Origin: Rhabditophanes sp. KR3021
Lineage: Eukaryota; Nematoda; Chromadorea; Rhabditida; Alloionematidae
Length of the DNA stretch: 64,000 nucleotides
Direction: 5' to 3'
NCBI GenBank assembly: GCA_963281155.1
Contig: CAUJLY010000001.1
Span: forward strand, 62,001 to 126,000
Position 1 is the first letter of the stretch. Each line of letters begins with the position of its first letter. The notes below the pieces were generated by a model, which was given only the letters and a program-made list of their open reading frames with translations, was not told the origin of the DNA and searched no databases. The position numbers were made by a program, and so were the translations under genes. Of the stretch, positions 1 through 10,740 are shown piece by piece.

Positions 1-635
1 TAATTATTCTAACAACAATTCCATCATATTTTACCTATTTCTTGTTATTCTTTGGAACTTTTGAATTTTGAGAACTTGAAGACTACACAACTAATTATAA
101 GGTAGTTTATGCTTCAATGTTAACTACTTCATCTTGGCACATTGGTTGGAGAGCTCACCATGGAAAATTCATAGTAACTTCGACATTTGCTTCATTACAA
201 CTTATCTTCAATGTACTTACATGTATTCGATTAATACACATTAAACTGTATGACAAAAAATTAACACTTGTAAGATCAAATAGAAGAGAAATTAAGTTAG
301 CAGTTTACGCATTTTTAACTTTGTTTATTCAAGTAATTGATATAACGTTTTATTATTATTGTAATTTTTTCATCAGTAAGGTACAGGATCAAACAATCGC
401 TAATTATATTTACAGTTGGAATCTTCCAAAGGCGAACTTATTTATGTTTTTTAATAACATTTGGTTGCTGATTTTCAGTGAAAAATTAAGAAAATGTTTA
501 AAACTTCATTTCAGTTTTTATAAAAAAAATGTTCAACTGTTCCACTTAGAAACAATCAAATCATTGTTTTGCCATCACCCAAACATACGTAAAACAATTT
601 ATTATGAAAATTCTTATCTAAATAAATGTGCATAA
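1..635 (+). pseudogene. Serpentine chemoreceptor, 5' cut by window edge, one in-frame stop
   Basis: One frame is open from base 3 to the stop at 633-635 except for a TGA at 69-71. It encodes several hydrophobic helices, a basic loop (SNRREIK) and a last helix followed by a polar tail, the usual arrangement of the second half of a nematode seven-helix chemoreceptor. The loop-plus-helix pattern resembles the srg/srv group, but the family is not certain. The first ATG after the stop is at 117, which would give only 172 residues and about four helices, too few for a working receptor. It is therefore best read as a recent pseudogene, unless bases 60-100 are removed by a splice I do not recognise or the TGA is a sequencing error. 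Confidence 0.6.
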
Positions 636-1013
636 ATATCCAATCCTCAATTGATTTACATAATAAATTTCAGATAATATAACAACATTGTCACATTCAA
701 GATAAAAAATTTAGTCTTTTCAATTCTTTCTTGAGCATGTCCAACTTTTACAATTTATTTTGCTAGGTTGACCTTCCCTGAAAATATTTTTTGGGAGGAG
801 ATTACTTTAACAAAAAATAATGCGGGATGTTTGTGAATAGTTGAGCTTATAGTAAAAGTGCTTCAAACCAATCAAAGCCCTACATATTCCAAAACCGGCC
901 CAACAAGACATTTATCAAACGATTTTTAGGAGCATTCTAGTCGAGACTTGAAAGATTAGTCACACGAAAATAGTGTGTAGCATTTCTGGATTAAAAATGC
1001 TGATCTAAGCAGC
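636..1013. other. Intergenic, no gene seen
   Basis: No supported reading frame or RNA. This is the 3' flank of the left-edge receptor and the upstream region of the gene at 1091. Confidence 0.6.
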
Positions 1014-1020
1014 TATAAAA
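1014..1020 (+). promoter_or_regulatory. TATA box of the acidic-protein gene
   Basis: TATAAAA lies 71 bases before the ATG at 1091, within a stretch with no other promoter-like signal. Confidence 0.5.
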
Positions 1021-1090
1021 GAATACAATTATGTATTATAATCATTAACATTTATTAATTTCTAATCAATTCACACCATCTACCTTTACG

Positions 1091-1531
1091 ATGCAAAATC
1101 TTAATGAAATCAACAACAACATTAATGCTGCTATGGAAGCTAATATTGCAAATGACAACTTTATAAACAATGCCTTACTACACGCAAATGGTTCTTTTAA
1201 TGAAAGTGGTTATGAATCATTTTTATGTGAAACTGAAAATCCATTACTCGTTGACGATATCAGTTGGAATAATTTTGTTGCTCAATTGGATTTAAACGAC
1301 ATTACAGAATTCTTAAACAGTAGTTTTGTTTCGTCACAAAATAGTATGTATCAACTTGATGATGATTTTATTGTTATCCATTACAATATTGATTGTGATA
1401 ACTTGGATAATTCTTATTCTGTGGACAATATTATAAATAATTGTGATTTGATGGACGAAGATTTGAATATTAATTATGATGACATTCTCCATGATTTATA
1501 TATCTCAGGACAATTACCTTTTAAACAATAA
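1091..1531 (+). CDS. Acidic Asn/Asp-rich protein of unknown function
   Basis: Single-exon frame of 146 residues starting at the first ATG after a TATA box. The composition is extreme: many Asn, Asp, Glu and Ile, hardly any Lys or Arg, no signal peptide and no membrane helix. Short hydrophobic-acidic patches (for example LDLNDITEFL near residues 70-80, and YDDILHDLYI near the end) alternate with Asn runs. This is the look of acidic activation domains or other disordered binding segments, but that is inference from composition only. No family is recognised. A possible polyadenylation signal AATAAA lies at about 1718. The main alternative is a chance frame, made less likely by the TATA box and the coding-like start context. 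Confidence 0.5.
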   Translation: MQNLNEINNNINAAMEANIANDNFINNALLHANGSFNESGYESFLCETENPLLVDDISWNNFVAQLDLNDITEFLNSSFVSSQNSMYQLDDDFIVIHYNIDCDNLDNSYSVDNIINNCDLMDEDLNINYDDILHDLYISGQLPFKQ

Positions 1532-2204
1532 GCTTGATTCTTATTTTTTTACATGCTTTATTTTATGTCAAATTCATGTTGCTGGAACAATATCCTATTT
1601 GAAATTAATCAATAACGTATCTTTTATTTATATCTTTTTAATAAGGTGTCTAATTCATCAAAAATACATTTGTTTGTTTTATCTTGAACAATTGTTTGAT
1701 TTTGCATTTATTGAAAATAAAGTTGTAACATATAAATATTTTTGTCTAGTGTTTGCATAAAGTAATTTTTTTGTGCCTATAATAAATCATTTTTGCAGAT
1801 AAGTAAATCACGTTTAGGCAAAATAAATCAAAATTAAACATTCTTTAAAATATTAGTGTCTAAAATATGATGAAGTTCATTTTTATTGCTTTGTAATTTT
1901 TTCGTTTAATCATAAATTTGACACTAAAAGACTCTATTTCGATCACATGTTTCTACAGCTGTTGTCTTCGAAAACTTAAATGAGTAATCAAATTCCTGTA
2001 GACAAGTTTATTTAGACAATATAAAACTGAAATGCTTAACAAATAAAATTTTAATTTCATTTATTCTTTTTTAAGTTTACATATATTAAAAATGATACGC
2101 TGATTTTATTTGTTGAATCTGCGTCAATAAAGGAATGTGCTTTGTCATTAAAAGCAAATATTAAATGTGAGTGAACTTTTAATGAAATGTTAACTTTGAA
2201 AATG
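1532..2204. other. 3' UTR and intergenic DNA
   Basis: Contains AATAAA near 1718, probably ending the upstream transcript. The hydrophobic frame at 1476-1760 runs through this 3' region and is taken as chance. Nothing else is seen. Confidence 0.5.
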
Positions 2205-2212
2205 TATAAAAG
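2205..2212 (+). promoter_or_regulatory. TATA box of the first SXP/RAL-2 gene
   Basis: TATAAAAG, 38 bases before the ATG at 2243. The same box is found before the two other SXP/RAL-2 genes in this window. Confidence 0.6.
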
Positions 2213-2242
2213 GAATGTATTTTAAGCATATTGAATCAAATC

Positions 2243-2845
2243 ATGTCTTTTAAGCTTATTATTGTTTCTGTTGTCTTTGCTAGTGTTGCCTGGGCTCAAT
2301 TTGGAAGTAATAGTGAGCAAGGCGTTAATGTTGGGGCAGTTGGTGGAAATGTAGGATATCCAAATACTGGCCCATATTCATTCATTAATTTTCTTAATTC
2401 TTTGACTGAAGCTCAACAAAATGAATTTTTGTCCATCTTAGGAAATAAAGCTTCAACCAAAAGACAAACTACAACTCAAGTAAATGCCTGGCTCACCAAA
2501 CAGTCTTCCCAAATTCAAGCTAACTACAAGAAATGCAAAACAAACGAGAAAAACTCTGTTAAAGAATTCAAAGCCAAACTTGATGCTGCTGCTGCCAAAA
2601 ATCTGACCGCCGAAGCTAAAGTTGTTTATGATCAAATAGAAGCAATCAAAGCTAATCAAGACATCACCAAACAACAAGAAAATGACCAAATTCAACAACT
2701 TCTAAATAATGCTAAACCAGAAATTAAGAAAGCCATTGCTCAAATTATTGTTGATGTTACTATGGAAGAAATAAATAAGACTCTCGGACCATTGATTAAT
2801 GGAAATGGTGGAATTAAAACTCCAACATTTAATTTTGGAAAGTAA
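2243..2845 (+). CDS. Secreted SXP/RAL-2 (DUF148) family protein
   Basis: Single exon, 200 residues. The start is the ATG at 2243, followed by a clear signal peptide (MSFKLIIVSVVFASVAWA, cleavage before Gln-Phe-Gly). The body is the DUF148 fold seen in nematode SXP/RAL-2 proteins: an opening helix FINFLNSLTEAQQNEFLSI, the segment beginning GNKASTKRQ, then charged amphipathic helices with the pattern LTAEAKVVYDQIEAIKANQD. These proteins are nematode-specific, secreted and often abundant; in parasites they are antigens, and some bind lipids or metal ions. The function here is unknown. The closest relative in the window is the gene at 37467-38144 on the other strand, which shares the signal peptide, GNK segment and VYDQ helix. 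The C-terminus here is a short Gly/Thr tail rather than a repeat. Confidence 0.85.
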   Translation: MSFKLIIVSVVFASVAWAQFGSNSEQGVNVGAVGGNVGYPNTGPYSFINFLNSLTEAQQNEFLSILGNKASTKRQTTTQVNAWLTKQSSQIQANYKKCKTNEKNSVKEFKAKLDAAAAKNLTAEAKVVYDQIEAIKANQDITKQQENDQIQQLLNNAKPEIKKAIAQIIVDVTMEEINKTLGPLINGNGGIKTPTFNFGK

Positions 2846-3598
2846 TGAAGATCTTGTTATTCTTAAGACCAGCAAAAAATTAATTGAATATTTTATTAGT
2901 TCATAATTTGATATTTAAATGAATAAACGTTGACTTTTAATTAGGATTTTGTCTCAAATAACATATTAGTTTGTTGTTATTGTTTTTGCAAAATGTGTAG
3001 GTTCAACAGATCCAAAATCAATTCCAATGTATCTTAGACGATTCTTCATAATTTTCCTACATTTACTTAATGGAAGTAAAAAAACAAAAATAATCTCCAC
3101 CCTACGCCAAACATGATTTCTTTAAACAAACAAGCTATGGAAAGCGCCTTTGCCCAAATTCACATCCTCAAAGCCTAAACCAAATCATCTCATACCTTGC
3201 TAGCTCTTTCCAAAACAAACACTAGAAACTACAATGCAGTCTCCAATTTCACTGGCCATGTACCTCAAAAAGTTGGTTCTGATTCATATTGTGCTAGTTT
3301 CAAAAACAAATTAGTTATCCAAAATGGTAATGTAAGTGGACGGCTTTTTGGAATTGCTTGCAACAAGGTTGCGGATCTTGCGCAAGTGCTCGTCTAAGTT
3401 CCTCTAGAATGGTGTTGTTTTGAAATTAATTTTAGAATCAATATTTGGTTTTGGCCTGAAAGTAATGTTAATGATTGTTTGGTTGACTTTATACGCCTTA
3501 TTATTAATTTGATTTTTCAAAAGTCGATTAACATTAAATGCAGTTTTTTAATTAATTTTTATTGCAACATCAAATTGTAGCATTTAAATCAATAAACA
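2846..3598. other. Intergenic; unexplained less AT-rich open stretch at about 3110-3400
   Basis: Bases 3110-3400 are richer in GC than the flanks and largely open on the + strand, with one stop at about 3180. The part from 3197 to 3397 encodes 66 residues (for example NYNAVSNFTGHVPQKVGSD). I do not recognise it. It could be the decayed copy of an imported or retroposed gene. The rest shows nothing. Confidence 0.3.
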
Positions 3599-4802
3599 TT
3601 AATTCTTTTTTTTACTTCCACTAACTGCAATTCCCTTTCTACAACAACAAAATTTAACAGCTTTGTAAACTAATACACCAAATAAACCCAAAACAATAAC
3701 AACTATAGCTAATAAATCTAAATTATTTCTTTCAATATAAGACTGTTCTTGACCTAAAATGTTGAACATTGGTTGAGCGCCATATTTTGCTGCGTACTCA
3801 ACATATTTTATAAACATTTCTGTTGAGTTGACAGGTTTATTCTTGATGCTTTCCATTAATTTAAATGCACCTTGTTTAAATTTATCAGATTTAAAGAATA
3901 CTTCATCAATGGCATTTTTGACAGTGTCATAATCAGCTAATGAACGTTTTTCGATTCCTTTCCCGCTTTTAATTTTTTCAGCTACTTCAGTGTTGCGCAT
4001 TTGATCAGCTATAAATGACTTATAACTATTACATACACATTTACTTACCAAATAATCCTATGAGAATTAAGGGAACGCCAAATTGTGAAGCTTCAGTTAA
4101 TGAATTTAATCCACCCTAAATCAAATAATGAAATGCTATTAAAGATGACCTTACATGCGTGATGAAGCCAGAAATCCTCTTATCTGCCAATATATCACTT
4201 TGTGGAAGCCACTTTGAAATAACCAAATTGTCAAGTCCCTCAGTAATACCGTCATCAAGCATTTCATATTTCCAGAGAAAGGTAACGTCGGGCAATGATT
4301 TTATAACTTTTCTTAAATTTTGTTTATAACTATCAGGCATAAGATACGATTTTGCATTAGTTCCAAATGAAATCAAGACATTCTTCTTTCTTAAAGACAT
4401 AACTTTTTCAAAATATTCATCCAATGGTTTGCTTTTTGGAATTGAAAAACCACCTATTTCAATTACCTTTGACGTGATTGGTTTGGCAAAGTCAAGTAAT
4501 GGCTCACTATTTGAAATGTAGTAAGCACATTCAGAAAATGTTTTCCTTATATCGACAACTTTTTCACCAAACTTTTCATCAAACAAAACTTGTTCTCTTT
4601 CCATTGGTCTTGTTAGGAATAAATAACTTATCAACCCGTAATACCTGTTCATAGCTCTTTCATAAATTGTAATTTTATTAGCTCCGAAATCAGCAAATAA
4701 ATCCGGCAATTGAATATGTGGTCTTCCACTTCTAGGCGCTGTTTCTACTGTCTTTCTGGACCGATAATTGTACAAAAAAGATTGAACAGTTGTCCTGGGC
4801 AC
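3599..4802 (-). pseudogene. UDP-glucuronosyltransferase lacking its N-terminal half, fused to Tc1 transposase sequence
   Basis: Three exons: 4802-4155, 4115-4049 and 4008-3599, with GT...AG introns of 39 and 40 bases that keep the frame. From about 4718 downward the protein is the C-terminal, sugar-nucleotide-binding part of a UGT. It has the segment VLISFGTNAKSYLMPDS, the signature WLPQSDILADKRISGFITH, the spliced GGLNSLTEASQFGVPL and ADQMRN segments, and a C-terminal membrane helix (about LLAIVVIVLGLFGVLVYKAV) followed by a basic Lys-rich tail, as in ER-anchored UGTs. The roughly 180-residue N-terminal half that binds the acceptor, and the signal peptide, are absent. In their place the same frame reads a Tc1-type helix-turn-helix segment (PRTTVQSFLYNYRSR...RSGRP). 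Base 4802 is a GTG, not a proven start. Without acceptor domain and signal peptide the enzyme is probably dead, though splice sites and frame are intact. Confidence 0.75.
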
Positions 4803-5050
4803 TTTAAGAAGCCTTCTATCTCACTTTGAATTTTACCGCCATCGGAATGATGGACAATTAACCTTTTGATCACTTCGGTTAAATGCTTTGAATTGGTCAT
4901 AATAATAAGTTTAAAAAATTACAAATGTATGTTTTTTAGATTAAATTAATTATTATCTTTCCAATGGGATCAAATTTATTCCATTTAAGAAGTAGCTAGT
5001 CATGCTATAGCTTTTTTAACGAAAGTGCCGAAAACTTTTTTGCGTGACTG
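4719..5050 (-). mobile_element. 5' end of a Tc1/mariner-like transposon, truncated
   Basis: On the minus strand the element begins CAGTCACGCAAAAAAG at 5050, flanked by TA, as expected for a Tc1/mariner terminal repeat at its TA target. After an ATG at 4900 comes a Tc1-style N-terminal DNA-binding region (MTNSKHLTEVIKRLIVHH..., then LLKVPRTTVQ...). It continues only across a one-base frameshift near 4805 and reaches the conserved PRSGRP motif that ends the first helix-turn-helix. The sequence then stops being transposase at about 4718 and becomes UGT. The catalytic DDE domain and second terminal repeat are missing. It is a dead, one-ended fragment. Confidence 0.75.
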
Positions 5051-5619
5051 TATATTAATCAATTTTGCAAGATATTTCATTTACAAAAATTAAAAAATGT
5101 AATGAAGAATGTTTGATTTTATTTTTGTTTGAATAAAATATATGTTTTAATAAATGTTCTTCTTTCTAATTAATTACTAATTGATAAAATTACATAACTT
5201 TTATAGATTGATAAAATATATAAAACAATTTTTAAGCCATCAAAAAATAATCATTTGTTATAAATATTTCCCTCTATTCTGGTTGTTATTATAATTTTAA
5301 TTAATATTATCAATCTAAAATAATTTAAAAAGTGTATTTGTTTTGTTCTCATTACTTTTAAATAATATTTAAAATTGTGACATTATATATGTATCTATAA
5401 TTCAATTAAAGTACTTATGAATGTACATTAAATAATTTTATGAAAATGCGTTACAAGCAAAATGTCACATATTTTTAAATTATGAACAAACATATTATTG
5501 TACTTGTCTTGACCCTTGTACGTTCTATTTTTTGGTGGCATTATATTCAACAAAGATATACTATATATTTTGGGAATACGAAGCTTCACTCACACTAAAA
5601 ACAAATTAATTTTGTGAAG
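5051..5619. other. Very AT-rich intergenic DNA
   Basis: Low-complexity A/T runs with no supported gene. Upstream flank of the chemoreceptor at 5620; no clear TATA box. Confidence 0.6.
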
Positions 5620-6713
5620 ATGCCTAATTTTTATACTGTTTTAAATTTGGTAGTCTTTGTCATTTCTTTTACCATGAACTGTTTAGCTATTTCAATGTAT
5701 TCACATTTTAAAGAAAATGGAAAAGTGAATCCTTCAATCATGATGACATTCATTCAATTTTATACAGACATCTTCTTTAGTCTTGCAAGTGTCATTTTCA
5801 GAGCAGAATTGGTTTCATTAGGTATGAAGGATACATTTTGTAATTTAGAATAACTTATTTTTAGGTAAATATGTTACCTTTTATCTTGTTTATTGGACTG
5901 ATTGGGCAGAATTATCTTTTTTAAGCTATAAAATAATGTTTTGGATTTTTTGCTTAAGTTTATACTATAACTTTAATGTTGTAAGTATGTCTGTTTTTGT
6001 AAGATATTGTCAAGTTACAAGTACATACAAAATAGGAATAAAACAGACACTTGTTATTTTATTTGTCAATGCGTTAGTGGTCATGCTCGTTTTTGGCAAT
6101 GTGGTTTTTATTGGACTAGATGATAATGCTGATCCATATATCATTTACAACCATGATCTAAAAAATAACTTTACAGATGATCTGATAACAAATCAAAGCC
6201 GTAGCCTTAGTCTTCCTATATATGGAATGGATTTTGTTTACTGGTTAGGTCCTAATTTTGTATATATTATAACTAATATAATAATTGTGTTTATAATTTT
6301 GCGTAAATATTACATCTTTATGCAACAAAATATTAAAAAGTTAAGTGTGAAGACAATACGTTTAAATAATGAATTTTTCCGTATCTTATGCTTTCAATCA
6401 CTTGCTCCGGTAAGTGAAAAAGATAAATCAAATGATTTTTTTGTAGCTTGTATTTAGTTTTACCCCTATTGGTGTCTTTATTGTGACAATTGCTTTGAAG
6501 TACGAATTTAGAATTATTGGAACATGGGCTTTTATTTTTGCTACAATTACTCCTATTTTGAACAGTCTTGCCTTTCTTGTAATGCTGTCAAAATGTCAAA
6601 AAGTGATGAAATCAAGATATCAACGATTCATGAAGATGTTTGCTTTTTTAAACGCTCAAAATATTGTTGCTGTTCCAAAACCAGATAGAATTGTTACAAA
6701 TAAAACAAACTAA
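5620..6713 (+). CDS. Seven-helix chemoreceptor (GPCR), complete
   Basis: Three exons: 5620-5821, 5865-6409 and 6447-6713. The introns of 43 and 37 bases have GT...AG ends and restore one frame of 337 residues, the normal size for nematode chemoreceptors. Seven hydrophobic segments are visible, from NLVVFVISFTMNCLAISMY near the N-terminus to IGTWAFIFATITPILNSLAF. A positively charged loop (RLNNEFFRILCFQSLAP) precedes helix 6, and a basic tail follows. The loop-plus-Gln-Ser-x-x-Pro pattern fits the Str superfamily, with srd/sri-like character; the exact family cannot be fixed by eye. The first in-frame ATG was chosen. No defect is seen. Confidence 0.8.
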
Positions 6714-6813
6714 ATTTCACAATTTGTAATACGTAATATACCTGTGTTTGAACGCAAAAAATCAAGTTCAAACGAACGTTCGAACATAATGAAATAATTT
6801 TTGGTGCTAAACT

Positions 6814-7731
6814 ATTCAGAAAAGTGTCATCAAGCTTTGGTTGAGTTGGTTGCAGATAAGCTACTTAATTTTTGAATATGTGATTCTAAGTCGTTTATAA
6901 AATTTGCTCAAGTGATTTCATGTAATAAGTATGTACTAGTAAAAAGAACTGCCTTAACTAAAAGCATACTATTGACACACAAAGGAGAAATGGCTAAACT
7001 ATATCCATTTTTAATCCAGATAACCTTCACAATTACAACAGATGGATGGTCAAACAAAAACTTCAATAGCTGTATTATTGCCATAAATGATCAATAAAGG
7101 ATGACAGGCATTTCTTTCGATAACCTATCTCTCTTACTTATCTATTTTTAAATAAATACCATTAATTACATTGTGTATTTATTGCAATTATTCATTATGT
7201 TGAAAATGGAGTTAAAAAAAATCTATTTAGATTTCTTCAAAGTTGATCGCGACACGTCCAAACTATTATCTGAAAGTCTATATAAAAAGTTTAAAGAAGT
7301 AGGGAAATTTCTAGTTTCAATCGTTCGTGATGGTGCCGCGAATATGAAAAGTATGGCTAAAGTTTTAAATGAAAAAGAAGATCCCAAAAAATCTCCAATT
7401 ATTGATGTTGAATGTTTTACTCACATCCTTTCAAATTGTGTTAAACACGCAAAAAACAGTCACCATCAAGCCTTGATTAAAAAAGCATTCAAATTCATAT
7501 GTCACGTAAATCACTCCAAAGTTAGCAGAGGAATAATTTATCGAAATATTAACAGAAGATTAAAGAACTTTTTAGTTGCTCGCTGTCTCTCAATTTATGA
7601 ACACTTTGAAAGTATTTTATTTTTAAAAGAACTCGTGGCTGCTCATGTATCTAGTTAAAATGGGCTGAGAAAAATTTCGGCCATTACCGTTTTTATAGCT
7701 TCTTCCGATGCAGTAAAGATTTAAGCGTTAC
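6814..7731 (+). mobile_element. hAT-like transposase remnant
   Basis: Two frames separated by stops carry hAT transposase pieces. Bases 6814-7097 read CHQALVELVADKLLNF, stop, then IKFAQVISCNKYVLVKRTAL and FTITTDGWSNKNFNS; TTDGWS is the typical hAT start of the RNase H-like catalytic fold with its first acid. Bases 7173-7658 contain IVRDGAANMKSMAK and DVECFTHILSNCVKHA, matching the usual hAT 'DNAANM...C..H.LN' block. The last part, to 7731, is repeated in reverse at 54561-54690. With several stops and no complete ends it is inactive. Confidence 0.7.
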
Positions 7732-7949
7732 AATCGATATTTTAAAAGATAAGGGTGGGGACAAACATTCGTTTCTTTATTTAATCTATCTGCTTTCTAC
7801 TCCTCCATACATTGATAAAATCAAAATGTTTTCTTTGCAAATATTCTTAATTTTTCATGCTCTTTCCAATGACTATCATAACTTTGTATTTCTAAATAGT
7901 GTATCTATATTAGTTCTCAAAGAAGGTGTTAAACCCCCTAAACATCCTT

Positions 7950-8516
7950 TTAGACAATAGATGAGTAAGGAGTATTTCCAGTTACTGTTACACATACATC
8001 TTTTGGGTCTTCACACTTTTCAACACTTCCGTAACTATCTTTTATATCATAAAAATCCAAACCCTTCCTTTCAGACAAACAATTCTGAACAACCGACCCA
8101 GCAGTCCCCATATTACAGACGTTGTCTCGACATGTACAATAATCGGTATATGTATTGACAGATTTTAATGAAGGTTTTAAATTTAACTTTGTTGGACAAT
8201 CCACATTCTATAAGCAGTAAAAACATGTAACAATATTTATCCTCTATAAGCTTACTGAATCATTGCTCATTTCAATACCATACGTATATTTTATAAACTC
8301 TTGATAAAAAGCTAAATTAGTACTCATATAACCGACTTTTCCATCTATTACAATAGTAGCATTAATACAAGGATTTTTATCAGAACTGAGAATTAACGAA
8401 GGATAGTTATCTAGTGCACCAAATAAGTCCATGTTTGATGTATAATTGTAACACCAAATCTGCTTAGCCTCACAATAACATGATGAAATACATAAAATAA
8501 ACAATAATAATTTCAT
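7950..8516 (-). CDS. Small secreted cysteine-rich protein
   Basis: Two exons, 8516-8256 and 8207-7950, joined in phase 0 across a 48-base GT...AG intron; 172 residues. The start is the ATG at 8516, which is followed by a signal peptide (MKLLLFILCISSCYCEA). The mature part has cysteines spread through both exons and a cluster YCTCRDNVCN in the second. The CxCxxxxCN end resembles the final motif of Ly-6/uPAR-like modules of nematodes, but other spacings are not typical, so this is only a suggestion. There is no C-terminal membrane helix or GPI-type tail. Likely an extracellular protein; function unknown. A decayed Cys-containing stretch at 39080-39480 may or may not be related. Confidence 0.65.
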
Positions 8517-8801
8517 TGTATTTTGAAGATGAAGAACTTGATCAATAATAAATGTTATGTGCAAGTTTTTATCAGGTGTGGCTTAAAAAAATTGGGAACT
8601 GATAACATTTATAGTTAACTTTATCATTTATTTACTTGCCTACTTCGTTTGTAGTTTGATTGGTGGGGATTTTTATAAGAAACTGAACTATATTTTAAAG
8701 CTAACCTGCATTGAACAGATTTCAAAAAACACCTATCTCCAACTGATATCTTATTATGTTAGCCAATTGAGTTTACTATCCTTCGTCTAAAACAAATTAC
8801 T

Positions 8802-9026
8802 CTAAAGTAAATCCAAGTTATTGCTCATTTTACACCACAAATGTCCAGCTAAAAGCATCCTAGAAACTTTGATAGAGCCATTAACTAGTTCTAATTCAAC
8901 AGCAATGGAAAGTTTAGCATCAAATAAGTGTGGAAAATATTTAGACATAATCTTGATGTCAGGTTCATTTAAGGCAAAAAGAACTTCGGTCAAAAATTGT
9001 TTGATCACGTCATTGCAACTGTTTGA
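8802..9026 (-). pseudogene. BTB-domain fragment, related to the kelch gene at 19871-21670
   Basis: The minus strand encodes KYFPHLFDAKLSIAVELEL and NGSIKVSRMLLAGH, which parallel the first exon of the BTB-BACK-kelch gene (QYFPNLFEASLFNDAELAF, DGSMKVSRMILAGH). After LLAGH the frame is lost (no tyrosine-phenylalanine continuation) and ends at a stop. No BACK or kelch sequence follows. It is a detached partial copy. Confidence 0.65.
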
Positions 9027-9059
9027 CTGGTATTCATTTCAAAATATAATGTAAAATGT

Positions 9060-9640
9060 ATTTTATAAAACTTTGTTTATTTGTATCAATATAGTCCATT
9101 AATTAGTAATACCCATGTGATAACAAACGTGATATTAAATCAGTACATATGGCATAATAATTATTGTCGGCATAATTTTAATTTTTGGACATTCATTGTT
9201 TAATTATATCCACATCATTAGGTAAAGTATTTATAAATTAAAATTGAGTTGATTTTAATCAGCGAAACGTAAAATCACATTTTTTAAGTTTTACTTTTTG
9301 GAGACCGCTTTAAGTTTATCTTTTATTTTGCGATAGTCTCTAGGAACTTTGATTCTTGTAGCATGTGAACTTTTTTCTGGTTTCTTTCGTAATAATATTA
9401 ACTTTGGTTAGTAAGCAATTTATATTCCCCGGTTATTCTATTTATTTATTTATTTAATTTAATCAACAACAAATCGTCAGTTATTTGCAAACATTCTTTT
9501 TGCAATTAATCAAATTTCATAATCACACTAACATTTTCTGCACCATTTAATAAACTCAAATTTAATTGGATTAATCCATTTAAAAATATATTAAATTACC
9601 TTGGACAGCTTTTGCCTTTTTCCCATTTCTCGAACCAGTT
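9060..9640. other. Intergenic, no gene seen
   Basis: AT-rich, including a short ATTT run near 9440. No supported frame. Confidence 0.55.
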
Positions 9641-9644
9641 TGAA

Positions 9645-10540
9645 TCATCGACACCGACACAGCAGTTCCTCTTTTTTAGATCCAAGTAATTGTCGGAATG
9701 GTTTAGCAAATGCAGGAATAAAAAACACCATGCAAGAAGGTGTTATTCCACCCACTATCAAAGTCAAACAATCAGCTAAATTCCAACAAAAGCGTGGTAT
9801 TTCGATTCCATACGTAATAAAAGCAAAGAAAATGGTATTCGGCAGAGTGCCAATAGCTGGCAGCAATGAATTTGACAATAAAGAATAAGTCAGTAATTTT
9901 TGTTGCTTGTTTGAATTAGAATGAATTTTGAGCATATCAAAGGATTGGTTAATTTTCTTCAGAATCAGCAGACTAAATATAATTGATGAAATAGGGCATA
10001 CTATCTGTGGTATAAAGTCAAAAATGGCATAATCGGTTTTGTATAAGTCTTTTCATATGTAAAAATATCATTAGCTATAATATCAGTGCTCACATAATTA
10101 GAATCTGTAAATGCAATCGTATCGGGAACCATAAAAATTGATGCAGTTATTATGATATGATAGAATTTAATGTTAAACTCTATAACTAATATCATATATC
10201 TCCAAAATGATATGACTAGTGGTGTGATAAACATAAAACTTATTCCTATGAAACGAACTTGGGCTACGGCATTTGAGAAATTTATGTGGATTGTGGAATC
10301 TGATTTGAAAGAGTAGAACCAGACATAGGAGAAGAAAACGAAAGTAAAGTTGGAAAAAAGGTTCATTGAAACTGAGATTACTATTACATTGAAGACATCT
10401 TTTTTGGATTTGAGGTGTCTGGATAATAAGGTGAATAGAAGGATAAATATGTTGATAGAATAAAAAAATGAACTGATTGATACATAGATAAGTGCACTGC
10501 TTATCCATTCTGGTACAGCTCTCACACTAGTTACATTCAT
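9645..10540 (-). pseudogene. Seven-helix chemoreceptor with a frameshift
   Basis: From the ATG at 10540 a 179-residue frame gives an outside N-terminus and four to five helices (for example IYVSISSFFYSINIFILLF, IGISFMFITPLVISFWRY). It stops at about 10001. The protein continues in another frame (DFIPQIVCPISSIIF, KLLTYSLLSNSLLPAIG, VGGITPSCMVFFIPAFAKP) to 9645, giving the missing last helices. No GT...AG pair fits at the junction near 10010-10020, so a small insertion or deletion is the simplest explanation. The family is not resolved. It could still be functional if the frameshift is a sequencing error. Confidence 0.65.
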
Positions 10541-10740
10541 TCTGGGAAAATATTTTTTTAAACACTTTTACACATTTAGGACCAACCACATTTAAAGGGA
10601 TAAAGCGAATGAGTTACACATAATTTGATGCTTGAAAAATACTTTGAAATAATTATTACTACCATATGCACACCTCTACTTTCTTAAGTCCTAAATTATC
10701 TGAACTGTAATTTTAATTTAACATTATGTTAATATGTATA

